64,000 nt of DNA from the NCBI RefSeq assembly GCF_000237925.1, contig NC_031496.1, positions 21,335,038 through 21,399,037 of the forward strand. The letters are read 5' to 3'. The DNA is from Schistosoma mansoni (lineage: Eukaryota > Platyhelminthes > Trematoda > Strigeidida > Schistosomatidae). The position numbers and the translations under genes are program-made. Below, one piece after another: positions 52,101 through 61,900 of this stretch (the stretch's first letter is position 1; the number at the start of each line of letters is the position of its first letter). The notes beneath the pieces were generated by a model. It saw nothing but the letters and a program-made list of their open reading frames with translations. It did not search any database and was not told the DNA's origin.

Positions 52101-52883
52101 CCACAATAAGACGAAACGGCCATCCAGTGCTTCTAGCTTTTCCTTGGTGGTCTAGCTTCAATTGACTCACGCTTTCAACTATAAAATTACTAAAATCTCT
52201 ACAAAACCCCTTCTGACAATTATATATTAGTCTATCATAGGTGTCGAAATAATCCAATCTAGTCGTAATTAGGTTTGTTTTAGTATTGATACTTTTCTTG
52301 ATAATGTAACATCTTTATGTCCAAACGAATTCTTGTTTTCGAAGTGAGTTATATAGATTTGATATGTTTGCAAGTGATTTGTTGCACACACATACACTTT
52401 CACCAGAAATTATTTATATGAAATATATCTACCGAAAATTTTTTTTAAATATTCTTATTACTAGATGAAAAGTCGACTTTGCCAGGAGTTTCAAACTCAC
52501 CAGATTCTTGTTCATCTTCAGAGGCAACACTCAATCGTAATACAATTAAACACAGTCAACTTTCTAATGCTGTATCTACGTTACCTCGTGTACCGTCAAA
52601 TAAAACCTCTGAAATATCAAATACGTCTAACAAAATTCCTTCTATATTCAAATCGTTTTCTAATTTTAAAGCTAAAAAAGCTGAACTTGCCCAACAGAAA
52701 AAATTAGCTAAATTGGAAAAAGCTCGTATTAAAGCAGAACAACAACAACAACAACAGCGTAAAGAACAAATTAAAAATCATCCACTTTCTTCATGGAAAT
52801 GGCGTGGATTCGGCACACTTTCACCATCTAGTTCTTCATCAATGTCTCCTATTGGATTTTCACCATCATCACCACATCAATAA
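27718..52883 (+). CDS. RASSF1: RASSF1/5-type Ras-association effector (C1-RA-SARAH)
   Basis: RASSF1/RASSF5 proteins bind active Ras-family GTPases by the RA domain and pair with MST/Hippo kinases by the SARAH helix. Nine exons join in phase: 27718-28186, 30252-30388, 33223-33481, 35180-35802, 36950-37389, 38265-38374, 41765-41904, 44558-44915, 52465-52883, giving 984 residues. A C1 zinc finger (His123 to Cys174) keeps all eight ligands at family spacing. The RA domain starts near 509 (VRVHINLLRP, SIFDV), is interrupted by an acidic insert (537-563, up to about 620), and resumes with TFRLPRGSTKLLHV, NPQKFALYE, VRKLFDNESPL, LVLQENETGDIE. The SARAH helix (727-775) follows at once, as in the family. 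Residues 776-984 are extra. Length is more than twice that of vertebrate RASSF1/5. RASSF1 and RASSF5 features are mixed, so the symbol stands for the pair. The first exon may have non-coding partners upstream. Confidence 0.9.
28187..30251 (+). other. RASSF intron 1
   Basis: AT-rich. Open frames at 28181-28375 and 28457-28675 have no splice support or recognisable sequence. Confidence 0.6.
30252..30388 (+). CDS. RASSF1: RASSF exon 2: second half of C1 finger
   Basis: After acceptor TTCTTCAG it encodes KCHMTCHWLCKTEVTVLC, giving the last C1 zinc ligands, then a spacer ending GDDLEQ. Donor GTAAGC, phase 0. Confidence 0.88.
30389..33222 (+). other. RASSF intron 2, with repeat-like DNA at 30900-32170
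   Basis: The part at about 30900-32170 is GC-richer than its surroundings (for example CAGCCCGCGCGCCTCAAC) and holds a 105-codon plus frame at 31850-32167 without family resemblance. It looks like old dispersed repeat DNA that I cannot classify. The rest is AT-rich. Confidence 0.5.
33223..33481 (+). CDS. RASSF1: RASSF exon 3: low-complexity linker
   Basis: Serine-rich, polar, no domain. The acceptor is a tandem CAGCAG, so the exon can start at 33223 or 33226 in the same phase. It ends with one base before GTTAGT; reading through gives a stop at once (33484-33486). Confidence 0.78.
35180..35802 (+). CDS. RASSF1: RASSF exon 4: linker and start of the region before RA
   Basis: 207 codons of polar sequence ending WPSDRLKQLIQIFSANEFGL, which aligns with the IEQKIDSYN helix that precedes the RA domain of RASSF5. 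Acceptor ATCATTTTAG completes an Asn codon; donor GTAAGT at 35803. Confidence 0.85.
35803..36949 (+). other. RASSF intron 4
   Basis: AT-rich, no feature recognised. Confidence 0.6.
36950..37389 (+). CDS. RASSF1: RASSF exon 5: first part of RA domain with acidic insert
   Basis: Encodes GQVRVHINLLRPIQMLLTAR and SIFDV, then an Asp/Glu-rich run (37069-37149), a polar stretch, and TFRLPRGSTKLLHVRL. In RASSF1/5 the SIYDA/SLQDA element and the SFYLPxDAxKxLHV strand are separated by a short linker; here about 80 extra residues lie between them, all in one exon. Confidence 0.88.
37390..38264 (+). other. RASSF intron 5, with a tRNA-like SINE relic
   Basis: At about 37581-37665 GTGGTAGCTTAGTG and GGTTTGGATCC sit where tRNA A and B boxes would be. 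No acceptor stem closes, so this is probably a SINE relic, not a tRNA gene. Confidence 0.4.
38265..38374 (+). CDS. RASSF1: RASSF exon 6: middle of RA domain
   Basis: Encodes STTAQMVICALLDRFGIRDN then PQKFALYEHTIEGDQK, matching the VIQGLLKKFMVVDNPQKFAL block of RASSF5. Confidence 0.92.
38375..41764 (+). other. RASSF intron 6
   Basis: About 3.4 kb of AT-rich DNA without a supported feature. A possible tRNA-like relic lies on the minus strand near 39262-39345. Confidence 0.5.
41765..41904 (+). CDS. RASSF1: RASSF exon 7: end of RA domain
   Basis: Encodes VSVRKLFDNESPLGLLFRW, then LVLQENETGDIE, matching RKLLDDEQPLRLRLL and FVLKENxxGEV of the family. An extra seven or so residues (DPNNFNN) lengthen the loop between them. 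Donor GTAAGT, phase 0. Confidence 0.92.
41936..42310 (-). mobile_element. Internally deleted RTE-clade LINE (5' leader joined to 3' end)
   Basis: On the minus strand 42310 to about 41990 matches the 5' leader of the RTE fragment at 18115 (CCCAAGCCCGGATAAAGGAG, GAGAAAATAAC-like block). It runs directly into GGGGTGGGTAACAGGCGTGA, which matches the 3' terminus of the RTE fragment ending at 60965. Endonuclease and reverse transcriptase are absent. It lies in RASSF intron 7. Confidence 0.55.
43127..43320 (-). mobile_element. tRNA-head/hammerhead element, unit 1 of a tandem
   Basis: Minus-strand order: tRNA-like head starting GCCGGCTCAGTGG with a B box (GGTTTGAATCT), then GCACTG, hammerhead core, CAGTGC and tail. 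Stem I (GCACTG/CAGTGC), stem II (GTCC..GGAC), GAAA and the GTC cleavage site are present. The catalytic strand reads CTGAGCA where CTGANGA is needed, so this ribozyme is probably weak or dead. Predicted cleavage lies between 43164 and 43163. Confidence 0.8.
43474..43616 (-). mobile_element. Hammerhead element, unit 2 of the tandem, intact ribozyme core
   Basis: Minus strand reads GCACTG-CTGAGGA-GTCC..GGAC-GAAAC-GGTCGTC-CAGTGC, so every conserved core base, stems I and II, and the GTC cleavage triplet are present. Stem III is very short, as in Smalpha hammerheads. Predicted cleavage lies between 43565 and 43564, exactly 401 nt from unit 1. The copy stops at 43616 before the tRNA-like head. Its tail ends near 43474 with the CAAATCCCCTTCTG terminus shared with other copies. 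Confidence 0.85.
44270..44365 (-). repeat. tRNA-derived SINE-like relic
   Basis: Minus strand shows AGGTTGCAGGTTCAAACT, a B-box-like phrase, after a tRNA-like 5' half. No closed cloverleaf. Confidence 0.3.
44558..44915 (+). CDS. RASSF1: RASSF exon 8: SARAH domain
   Basis: Encodes WTTFSLSELHTFLGILNREE then DYRRRIEMKYEIRRKEIKRL, the SARAH helix that binds MST-type kinases, aligned with WDAFSMPELHNFLRILQREE of RASSF1. About 70 polar residues follow. The donor ACG|GTTAGA is weak; reading through stops at once (TAG 44918-44920), which would give an 846-residue form. Confidence 0.9.
44971..45490 (-). mobile_element. Dispersed retroposon, longer copy
   Basis: About 520 bases; 440 of them match 19971-20410. 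Read on the minus strand it starts GCTGCCCCCAAATGCCCTGG and ends in an (AAT)n tract, as RTE-mobilised retroposons do. It lies 50 bases after exon 8 of RASSF. No domain is recognisable in its frames. Confidence 0.68.
45491..48779 (+). other. RASSF intron 8, first part
   Basis: AT-rich with (AAT)n at 45943-45958. A GC-richer patch at 46560-46860 has an 85-codon plus frame and looks repeat-derived, but I cannot name it. Confidence 0.5.
48780..49157 (+). mobile_element. LTR-like repeat (copy B), fossil
   Basis: Collinear with 25528-25910 in the same orientation, starting TGTTGGGGATG. No internal retroelement genes are attached. More worn than copy A. Confidence 0.55.
49268..49610 (+). mobile_element. 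LINE 3' end fragment (non-RTE type)
   Basis: Plus-strand frames encode NRCLQRIADIQRQHRISNSK then FQWLGHVLQI, the C-terminal block common in schistosome non-LTR elements (RVSNxEVR..LRWLGHVLRM). The related C-terminal part continues in another frame (GLAGWGLRYGASQ). It is a short, broken 3' remnant. Confidence 0.65.
50541..50592 (-). mobile_element. Smalpha hammerhead fragment, degenerate
   Basis: The plus strand AGTGAAATCCGGAC..CGTCCTATTTG parallels the complement of the intact Smalpha ribozyme at 58235-58275. The core is damaged. Confidence 0.4.
50814..50890 (+). mobile_element. Smalpha 5' fragment
   Basis: ATGCCAACAAAGACTGATCA and GCAGTCC match the head of the Smalpha element at 58029-58055. 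Only this head survives. Confidence 0.45.
51840..52217. mobile_element. Inverted pair of hammerhead elements with 12-bp target duplication
   Basis: AATTATATATTA occurs at 51828-51839 and 52218-52229, directly flanking the insert. The left arm (to about 52032) is a minus-strand element with the full tRNA-like head. The right arm is a plus-strand copy beginning inside the head (GAGACTGATAGGTCC). The right ribozyme reads GCACTG-CTGAGGA-GTCCC..AAGAC-GAAAC-GGCCATC-CAGTGC at 52085-52130, with a core that looks intact and an allowed ATC cleavage site, but one weakened base pair in stem II. The left ribozyme has CTGAGGG and GTT, so is probably dead. Confidence 0.85.
52465..52883 (+). CDS. RASSF1: RASSF exon 9: Gln/Lys-rich and Ser-rich C-terminal tail
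   Basis: After acceptor TTACTAG the exon completes an Asp codon and runs 138 codons to TAA (52881-52883). It encodes a serine-rich segment, a charged helix (KAKKAELAQQKKLAKLEKAR) with six glutamines, and a Ser-Pro-rich end (TLSPSSSSSMSPIGFSP). The ATG at its first base opens a different frame and is a shadow. Assignment to RASSF rests on phase, strand and lack of a competing gene. Confidence 0.72.
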
Positions 52884-53740
52884 TAATAAATCGACTGTAC
52901 TGCATTGTGATAATCATATTCTTATTTATTTTTGTCAAGAAATAAGCAGATTAATTGATTGCATACTATTTTCTGTCTTCTATGTCCTCTCCACTTCATT
53001 CAATAATGTCTTCCAGCTCGACTGTGTAAATAATTACTTGTTTTTTAAATTCTTTTTATTTTCAGGTACGTTTTGCTTATTGCATCAAACTTTCTTATTT
53101 TTTATCAAACTCCACTATGCTTCCTTTACTCGTATTTTCTCTGTCTATCTTGAGCAATCCTTATTTGCTCCATTACAAACACCACAGAGGCCTTTTATCA
53201 TTGAATTGATTGTTTCGTAATGTAGAGTAATAAAATTCTAGTCTCTTCATTTTATCCAATACATATTTCTTTGTTTCAGCAGCAAAAACTCCGTTATATA
53301 CGAAGCGAATTAGTCTTCTAGAATATGATCAATCATGTACAATAGTAATGATAATAATATTATTATTATTATATTTGTTTACTATATTGTATGTATATGT
53401 GCATGTACCTTATTTGTCTTTAATAGCTCACACATTAGGAAACATCTAGATTAACATACCAATATACAATTATTTTCTTTTCAATTTATTTAAAACCCCT
53501 CCACAATTTCATTCACTTTTCAATATTCATTTGGAAATATATCAGAATTTTTCTTTTTTTTATAAATGAAAAACAAAAATTCTCTTTTTCGGATAATAAT
53601 ATGTACAAGTTTAAATAGTTAAATAGATAATCAAGTATGAAAACCCAGCTCTTGAATACTTTTGAAGAGTAGTTCTGTCTTATTCTTCTTCTTCCTCTTC
53701 AAGATGTTGGCAATAAATTTGCCGGAAAATAAATCCTGTA
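52884..53740 (+). other. Probable RASSF 3' UTR
   Basis: AATAAA motifs at 53229-53234, 53712-53717 and 53729-53734. Contains (ATT)n near 53355-53372. No other coding exon seen. Confidence 0.5.
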
Positions 53741-54286
53741 AATCCAAGTGAATTTCTTATTGTCTGTTCTGTCATATTAATTCTTCACTTTTGTTGGCAT
53801 GTAGAGGTGTACATTAAGTCTAATAATCCCTAATAAATTTATGACTATAATTCCCAGGCTGTCAACTATTAACTATCACTTAACTGCTTCAATTTAGATG
53901 GTCATTGTGTAGTACATTTTATCTTTGTTGTATTTTGGTAATTGTTATCGCCGGACATATGAAAAAAGAAATTGCAATACTAGATGTAACTTGACTAGAT
54001 AAATCAACAACTAATACACAACCACATTTCATCTCTGTCTAGCTTGTATAAGTGAATATAAAGATAGGACTATGCGGGAGAGCTTTTATGTTTCCAAAAA
54101 AAGTAGTATGGTATTTTACAAGAAAATCAGTGGGAACAGATTTCGGATGCGCAACTAACAAAAGTAACTGTTATTTTGGTAATGATATTGATTTGGGATG
54201 GTGTCAACAATCCTCACTTTAATTATTGTGCTACTACATAACGTATGAACTGGTGTATTCTTGTATAAAGAGCGGGCGGGATTTTC

Positions 54287-54660
54287 ATGAAGAAATGAAT
54301 TCATCCTACCTCAAGACCTCTCATCAGCTGTAAACAACATAATATCATAAACAATTATATAATGATAAACAATGGTTTGACATACTTTCGTTAATGAGGT
54401 TGAGTTGAAGATTCGATTCGTGACGGGAAATCATGAGGTAAAAGGTTCAAGATAAATTAAAAGAAGTCGAAAAGGACGGTTAAATATATTAAAAAGGAAA
54501 CTACTTAGAATTGGCAAGGTAAGGGTTTAGTTACTAAAAATTATAATAAAAATGAGGGATTACATAATCGTAGTAAGAATAAGTGGGTACATCATTAATA
54601 AAGCGGGAATCAAATTAATGAGTGAATATTGACGGAAAGGTCGAAGTGTGGGGATGTAAC
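54287..54660 (-). mobile_element. Penelope-like element tail fragment
   Basis: The purine-rich stretch and the inverse of CTGATGAG at 54320-54335 resemble the tail of the Penelope-like copy at 11159-11480. No coding part is attached, so the call is tentative. Confidence 0.35.
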
Positions 54661-54758
54661 AAGATTATCCATGTACAGTCATACTTATCATGACGAAGAA
54701 AGGCTGACCGCGCTTTTCTTCTGTACGCATGGGTTAAGTCGGAGTAGTCTAGTGCTAG

Positions 54759-55060
54759 TGTAGTGTGGTCTGCTTATAGCCATATAAGTAGTATATTGCG
54801 ATGGTCAGACTTAGAATGTATTTTGGCAGAAGACCGATAAGGAAAGAACTTAAATGAAGCGCAATTGGTAGGAAAACGCATGAACAATGGAATTAGAGAA
54901 GATGAACTGATATGTACAGAAGGAACAGTGAAGATTGAGACAATTTGTTGTTAATTTGCAAATTAACTGTTTGCTGTATGGTTATCAGAATTTAGTGAGA
55001 TAGTCTGTAATTTGTGTCTAAATACATTCGATTGTCCCAACTAGTATTTTGTTCACTACA
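54759..55060 (+). mobile_element. Solo LTR-like repeat, copy 2, with CTAG target duplication
   Basis: About 302 bases, TGTAGTGTGG to TTCACTACA, nearly identical to 4362-4664. CTAG flanks it at 54755-54758 and 55061-55064. No internal genes remain. Fossil solo LTR. Confidence 0.7.
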
Positions 55061-55767
55061 CTAGTAGCCTCTGCAAAGCGAAATCAGGGTGACGCTTGTT
55101 GTTTGTTAATTATATGGAATACCATATAGTGCTTGATCCTGATGAGAAACCTTAAAATGACTTCATTTGACTCCACGAATGTTACATGTAGCAGTATTTT
55201 TTGTAGTGACCCATGTTCATTTTCGGCATGTTCATATTTCCGTTGGATTTTTTATTATCTATGAGGTCATCTTATATGTAATAATAATAGACTTTATATA
55301 AGCTAATGTATAACTCCACTTCTTAATCTAAAATACAAGCTACATTCCCGATCAGTTATATACTTACAATCAGTTTTACCGACTACTTTATAGAATATAT
55401 TTGATAAGTTTCTATATCAATTGTGCTCACTTTTCTATATATCATTGGCTGAATATCTAACTACATCTTTTCTTAACAAGAATACAAAGATATCTCTTAA
55501 GATTGAGTGTAATGTTAAACTTTACAAAATTCTTAACTGGGTGTCTATCAAATATTTTTATTGATTTATTTATTTGGGGGGGGGATAGTTGTTTATCTTA
55601 TTCAGAGTATGTTTATTCCATAGATCTCACATAACTAGTGAAATCAATTTTAATTTCATACTATCTGGTTGAAATCCTATTCTCCATTAACCAATAACAT
55701 GCACAGGGAATCTTGCAATATAACTTGATTTATTAACATAAACACAAGAAATAATTTTAAAACAAGC

Positions 55768-55781
55768 TTTATTATTTTATT
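55768..55781 (-). promoter_or_regulatory. Polyadenylation signals of the minus-strand coiled-coil gene
   Basis: Two AATAAA motifs on the minus strand about 100 bases after the stop at 55882. Confidence 0.5.
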
Positions 55782-55881
55782 AAAGGTATATTGTTATCTA
55801 ATCAATATTCCATATTACAATTTCAGTGAAGTCCTATATAGTTATGACCATGATAAAATGAAACACTGAAAGAGTCGGTAT

Positions 55882-55980
55882 TTATCCACTTCGCTTTGTT
55901 CGTAACAGCAATGATTTAATGCGACCTCGTAATTCAGCATTCTGTTCAGAGTTTATAATACTTAAACCAGTAGAATATCC
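55882..55980 (-). CDS. Coiled-coil protein, terminal exon
   Basis: 32 codons plus TAA (55884-55882). Encodes [20 protein letters not shown] then [12 protein letters not shown]. Acceptor AATCTAG; phase 0 with the upstream donor. Confidence 0.68.
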   Translation of the reverse strand, partial: GYSTGLSIINSEQNAELRGRIKSLLLRTKRSG

Positions 55981-58900
55981 CTAGATTTTTAAAATAAAGG
56001 AAAATAAAATGATTGTACGTATCGTTTTAATAAAAAGTGTTAAGTATTTACGTTTTGATTTATAATATGGCAGTTTTAGTTTATCCACCTTGAACATTGA
56101 GAACGGTATTTCTGCTTAAGCTCGAGATTATAACATGAATTTAAATGAAAAGTTAATACAGACCAATACTTACTTGAAGTTGTATGAAATAAGAGAATCA
56201 TGTGACAAACAAATATATCTTCTTGTTGCTACTAGTTATTTGAACTTATTCGTATGATTATTTTTAGACTTCTACTTATATAAATTATCTTTAGGTACAT
56301 CTGTATGATCATATAATTGCACATGATCTTCAGGGTATTTTTATTTTGTATACATATGAGTTTCTCAATTACATATTCACTCTTCTTCCGAACCTTATAT
56401 TTTCTACCTTTAATTTGTTGAACAAAACTGTCTGAAACTGATCATTCTCAAAAACATATATCAGACTTTTGGTGTAGCGTTGTCAAGTGTATTTGATAAT
56501 ACAACGGAATTTATCTAAGAAATATACAAAATCAATAACTATTTCGAACAACCGGAATCTGAGTCAGCAACTTGCCACACCGCAGAAAGATGTGTTTTCA
56601 TATGATAATTTAGACGAATCTATTATATACACCATGAACAATATCTGTTATGCAGTGTAAACATAGGACACGATAACGCACAAAGTAATTTATTCAATTA
56701 AATCAGAGGTTATTGATTGATGAGCTATGGATTTAGTATGAACGTATTTTAATCTTACGAAGAAATGTTTAGTATTAGTGCATAAGTCGCATTTAAGTAC
56801 GAAGTCAATTAATATATGCTTTTAAGTCATTTATTTAAACCTGAGTGTTTTGTAACACTATCTACACGAATAAACTAATCTCATTAGCTCTTAATGTAGC
56901 TAATCCTCGTTAGAAAGTTGGATGAAAATCGATTTACATTGTTTACCTTTTCAAGAAAATGGTTCTTTCTCGTTAAGAAATAATAAGATATTTTGAGCTG
57001 GAACATTAACTGAATAAATTATTTTCTCGACTACAAATTGATTGACTAATAGGTCCTGGGTTCGAATCTCTGAAGGTGGGACCGTGGATGAGCACTGCTG
57101 ACGAGTCCCACAATAGAATGAAACGGCCGTCTGATCATGCATACAATAATCAGAGGATAAAACTAATCGAACGATAGAATAATTCCCTAAAGAATAATTT
57201 ATCCAATTCAGTATTGGTTCTGTCGTTGTTATTCATTTAATTGAGGTTTTGAATTTTCTTCCTTATCCATCCATCTATTGGAACAAGTGTTCGTTGGTAG
57301 TATCATTTCAGCATATTATTTAAAAAATCAATAACTGCACCTAAACAATGACATTAAACTTACCGGGATAAAGGTGGGATCAAAACGAGTTGTACGTTTT
57401 TCCTTTTCACGTGCTCTATCAGACATAGTCAGACATGGCATTCTACAGTGAGAACAAGATTAAAACCAAATATTCAAGTTCAAAATAATTGTAGTTATAG
57501 TTTTATCGTATCGTTTCTAAATATAAACAGATAAGTGTCTAAAGATACGAAGAAAATATCATTTTAAATCACTAATGAGGTAATTTTTAATGGAGATGTG
57601 GTGTGTGCTACTGATGTCGACGGATATAAGTAGTGTGTATTGTCAATCGAAGGTGCAATGCCTGGAGGCAGAATGTTGGAAAGATCAAAGAGAAGTGAAC
57701 GAGAACAGAGAGTGATTGGTATGAAAATAAGGGAACAATAAAGTCTGAGACAACTGATCGACATTTTGCAAGTGAAGTATTTACTGTATGGTTCTCAGAT
57801 TGTACTAAGAGATTTTATAATTGTATTTTCAAATACATCTGGTTGTCCCTCACTTGTGTTCATGTTTGCTACAGAAACATATTATGCTACATAGTTTATT
57901 TGTTGGTATTTCGATGTCCACAACTATTAGGCTAAAACAAGTGTGAGTAGTTCCATGTCCGACAGTAAAAGTGTTTAGTATAATACAGGCAATATCGAGG
58001 CAGTCCACACAGGATGCACATATGCCAACAAGAGACTGATAAATTTGCAGTCCTAAATAACAATGAGAAGATACAAGTAAACAACACGAAGTGAATTTAA
58101 ACTTCACCCCATTGCACAAGCAGGTGGCTATCAGGATTCAGTAGCTAAGTGGACAATGCGATGGCGTTTGAAGCGAACGGTACTGGGTTCAAGTCCCAGA
58201 GTAGACATCAACTCTGAGATGAAGGCACACCCAGCTGATGAGTCCCAAATAGGACGAAACGCGCGTCTTGGATTTCACTGTTAGCCACTATACCTCTTTC
58301 TATAGTATAATATTGTTGAATTTCTTTAAGATATCAAATGAAAAAACATACCATATCACCTAATTACGAGTCTTTATTTCAAGCATTCAGGAAGCTAGAA
58401 TGTTTTGATTGTTATTTAGAATTAGGTAGGATGAACCAAAACCCTAAATGATCATACTTCGTGTACAATGTTATTTTGGAAATATATTCTTGCTTAGCAG
58501 CCTGAACCTTCTTAAATACTAGGTCTACATTAAACAGTATTGGTAATAAATTGTACGTCACACAAAACTGTGATCACACAAAAAGTTTGTTGCAACATTG
58601 TAGAATAACTCACATATAGTTATTTGTATAAGATGTGACTTGGATTATCATGAATTAAACTGTTGAGTTTTCCGAGTCATTTGAAAACTCTGCAATCTTT
58701 GTTGAGGTTTATTAATTTCCTAATCATGATGGTAGAAAGACTTCTAAATATAGAGGTGCATATTTGTTAGTTATATTATTCTACTTAGCCAGAGTAATCT
58801 CCAGTAGATTGGCAATGGCATTGTATTTTAGAAAGGAATTGTTTAAAGTTATACTTTTTTAACGTGTTTTGAAATAAGTGCGTGTTTGAAAAATTAGTCT

Positions 58901-61900
58901 TTTTGAGCCACTACATTTCCTATTTCTTTATATGATTGATACATCGCCCACCTCTTAAGTTTTTAATTCCGACTCCAAGTGACCTCTAACCTGTTCTTGA
59001 ATATATATATATACATATATATATAGTTATTATCCATAGCCTTCGTCATTTTAATTGTCTCGCGCTATATCTTACCTTAATGTTACATTTCAATACATAT
59101 ATGGTTGTGAGCAGTTGATGAGAAACCACAAAATATTATTCCGCATCAATGTCTTTTCTGGCTTTATTCAAATTTATAAAGGGAACCAGTTGTATGAAAT
59201 CTTCATTTGTTATTATAAGTTCTTTTATTTCATACTGATAAATCATATACGGATTTGTTAAGATTGTGGGATTTTTTAGTTAAATGTTACAAACTGACTG
59301 TAACCGGGGAATCTATGCACTGAAAAGGAGGAGGACACTGAAAAGCTATTTCATTTACGTATTGGACTCTACAGTGACGCACATCCGCGACTTCATCAGG
59401 AATATATAGTAGGGCTTTAAAGCATCGCAGCGATCACCTAACCTCTAGACTAGTATATACATGTCTAACCTCCGTAAATGCGTAATATTGTTTAGTCACC
59501 ACCCGTTTTCACCTGTGATATTTGTGTCACCGCGGAAATGATTGGGCTACACTGGCCACGGTCTTTCATCATAACTTTGGTAATTACCTCTTAAAGTTAG
59601 TTAATAGTAAGTATATAATAATTTTCAACATAAGAATCTCCTGTGAGGTCATGAATGAGTACTTTTAAAGAGCCCCATACTAGAGTGGAACTGGTGTTAA
59701 GTGCTTGCTGTTTTTCGATAGTTGTCGATCTAAGGTGTATTACATGGTGCAAAATTATAAGACCTTCATTCCGTTTGTTTTTAACTTGGTGATTATTGTA
59801 TAAGAAATTCATATTTAAAGAAAATAAAGGTTTAGTATTGACTTACCTCTCTTCTAATTCCTTATATTTTTCATTAATTCTATCAGATACCTTATATTTA
59901 TCATTTTCATCCAAGTCTGCTGAATTGTGACGATCCAGAAGAAAGCGATGTTTTGACATTTTATCATTAATCTCTCTTAATGAATGACGCATATTTCTGA
60001 AACTATCTGCACTTGGCAACTCATAATCTAGAATACCTTCTAAACGTTCCTATATAAACGTAGGTATATTGTATGGTAGAAAGTTGTAAATTAAAATTTA
60101 GAGATTGTCCTAAGAAATATGTTAAACAAATGGATTATTATAATCCCTAAAAGGAAGTAGTCCATGTCTTGGGTTAGTGTTAGCTACAATTTCAAAATAT
60201 ACCATTACCATTATAGATACATCAGGAGATTTTCCTAATGAAACATTGTGAACATGGGTAACTGATGATTTTTGTCATTATTGAGCACTCAGAATTCATA
60301 TTTAATAATATTGTTCCATTAGCTTCACTATTATTAAGTATATTTTCAGATATTAGCCCACTGTGCAAAATTTAGTACTGGCATGGAAGAATTGAAGTGA
60401 GCCCTGAAATAAACTGACATCTATAATATTCATCTGATGTCTCTATAGTCTTGTTTTGTTATTTTTATGTCTTTCAGAAAACAAAATAACCCTACCTTAG
60501 TCTAAAGGGAAAAATAAAGCTTTGGAGTCAGATTACTTTCCATCTAGTCAGTAGTATTCCTTAGAAAACGGGAATAGGTTCGTAGTTTATAATGATACTA
60601 AATGCTATAAAAAATAAATATGTGACTAGAAAAAAAAGTCAAAATGAATTAGAATAAAACACCAGTAATATAAAAGATTTTCCAGCTGAAGAGGTAATTA
60701 GGGAAAGACGTTGGAAGTGAATAGGGCATACATTAAGGAAATCACTAAACTGCATCACGAGGCAATCCCTAACTTGAACTCCGGAAAGGAAGCGGAAAAG
60801 AGGAAAGCCGAAGAACATATTACGTCGCGAAATAGAAGCAGATATGAAAAGGATGAATAGCAACTGGAAAGAACTAGAAAGGACTGCCCAGGACAGGGTT
60901 GGATGGAGAATGCTGGTGGGCGACCTATGCTCCTCCACGAGGGGTAATAGGCGTAAGTAAGTAATATAAAAGATGTCATGACTTTATAACTATGGTAAGA
61001 AAAGCCGTTGTACCCATTTCTAAGGAACCTATAGCGTACGTTTGATTGTTATTGAGCTGTATATACGCAAATGTTTTAACATTAAGTGATCCGAATCGTC
61101 GAATATGTTTATAATGCAACGAAGATAGTTTTTTCATTTATTTTTATCAACTTAGTTGAATAGCGACTATACTTAATGATTTATAGAGATACATATGGAA
61201 CTCAGTACTACAAAACGTTTTGTTGTTTGCTAAAAGTTGATAAATATAAAAGATTAGAAACAGTGTATCACTCTATCTAGGAATTTGACATTATAACACT
61301 TCTAATAACATCATCTAATAAGCTGTTTATACAGTCATTTAGTTCATATAAACAGTAGAAAATAAAGATAACTTAGAAACTCAAAAATATTTGGACTTTA
61401 ACCACGTGAAAGAATCACATTAAAAACTATTATTGAATTAAGTTACTAATCAATTGATTGTTGAGTATCACTAAAAACAAAACAATAATTTCTCAATGAA
61501 TCAAAGATCTAACTAAACTAATTGTTATAAACGTAGGATACTTGTTATAACGCTAAGGTTTCTTGTTATAACAGTCCTTTTAATTTTTACACGTATTTGG
61601 GCGTTAATTTACCTTAAACGAATATCTATACTAGATTCCCTCCCAGTGTCTATTCTACAGGACTTCAACACAACTCAGATCAGGAACACAAGATTAGCCT
61701 GACTATAACGTCAATTTATTTCCATACCGAAATCCGACACAATCCAACAACAAGAACAGTCAAACAATAATAATCAGGATAGATGAATATGTAACACATA
61801 TAACACCTGTCACCCTATCTAATGTCTGACTCAACAAAACAACCAATCATTCTCATTCTCGCTCACACATCACTAATAATTAATTTTAATGTTCATGTAA

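Noticed and set aside
51865-52155. 96-codon plus frame
   Set aside because: Runs through the inverted hammerhead pair; the repeated peptide phrases come from the repeated DNA.
52465-52707. 80-codon frame opened by the ATG at the start of RASSF exon 9
   Set aside because: The frame that joins in phase to exon 8 is different and runs to a natural stop with protein-like composition.
58143-58200. Possible tRNA gene
   Set aside because: tRNA-like B box but no closed cloverleaf; it is the head of the Smalpha element.
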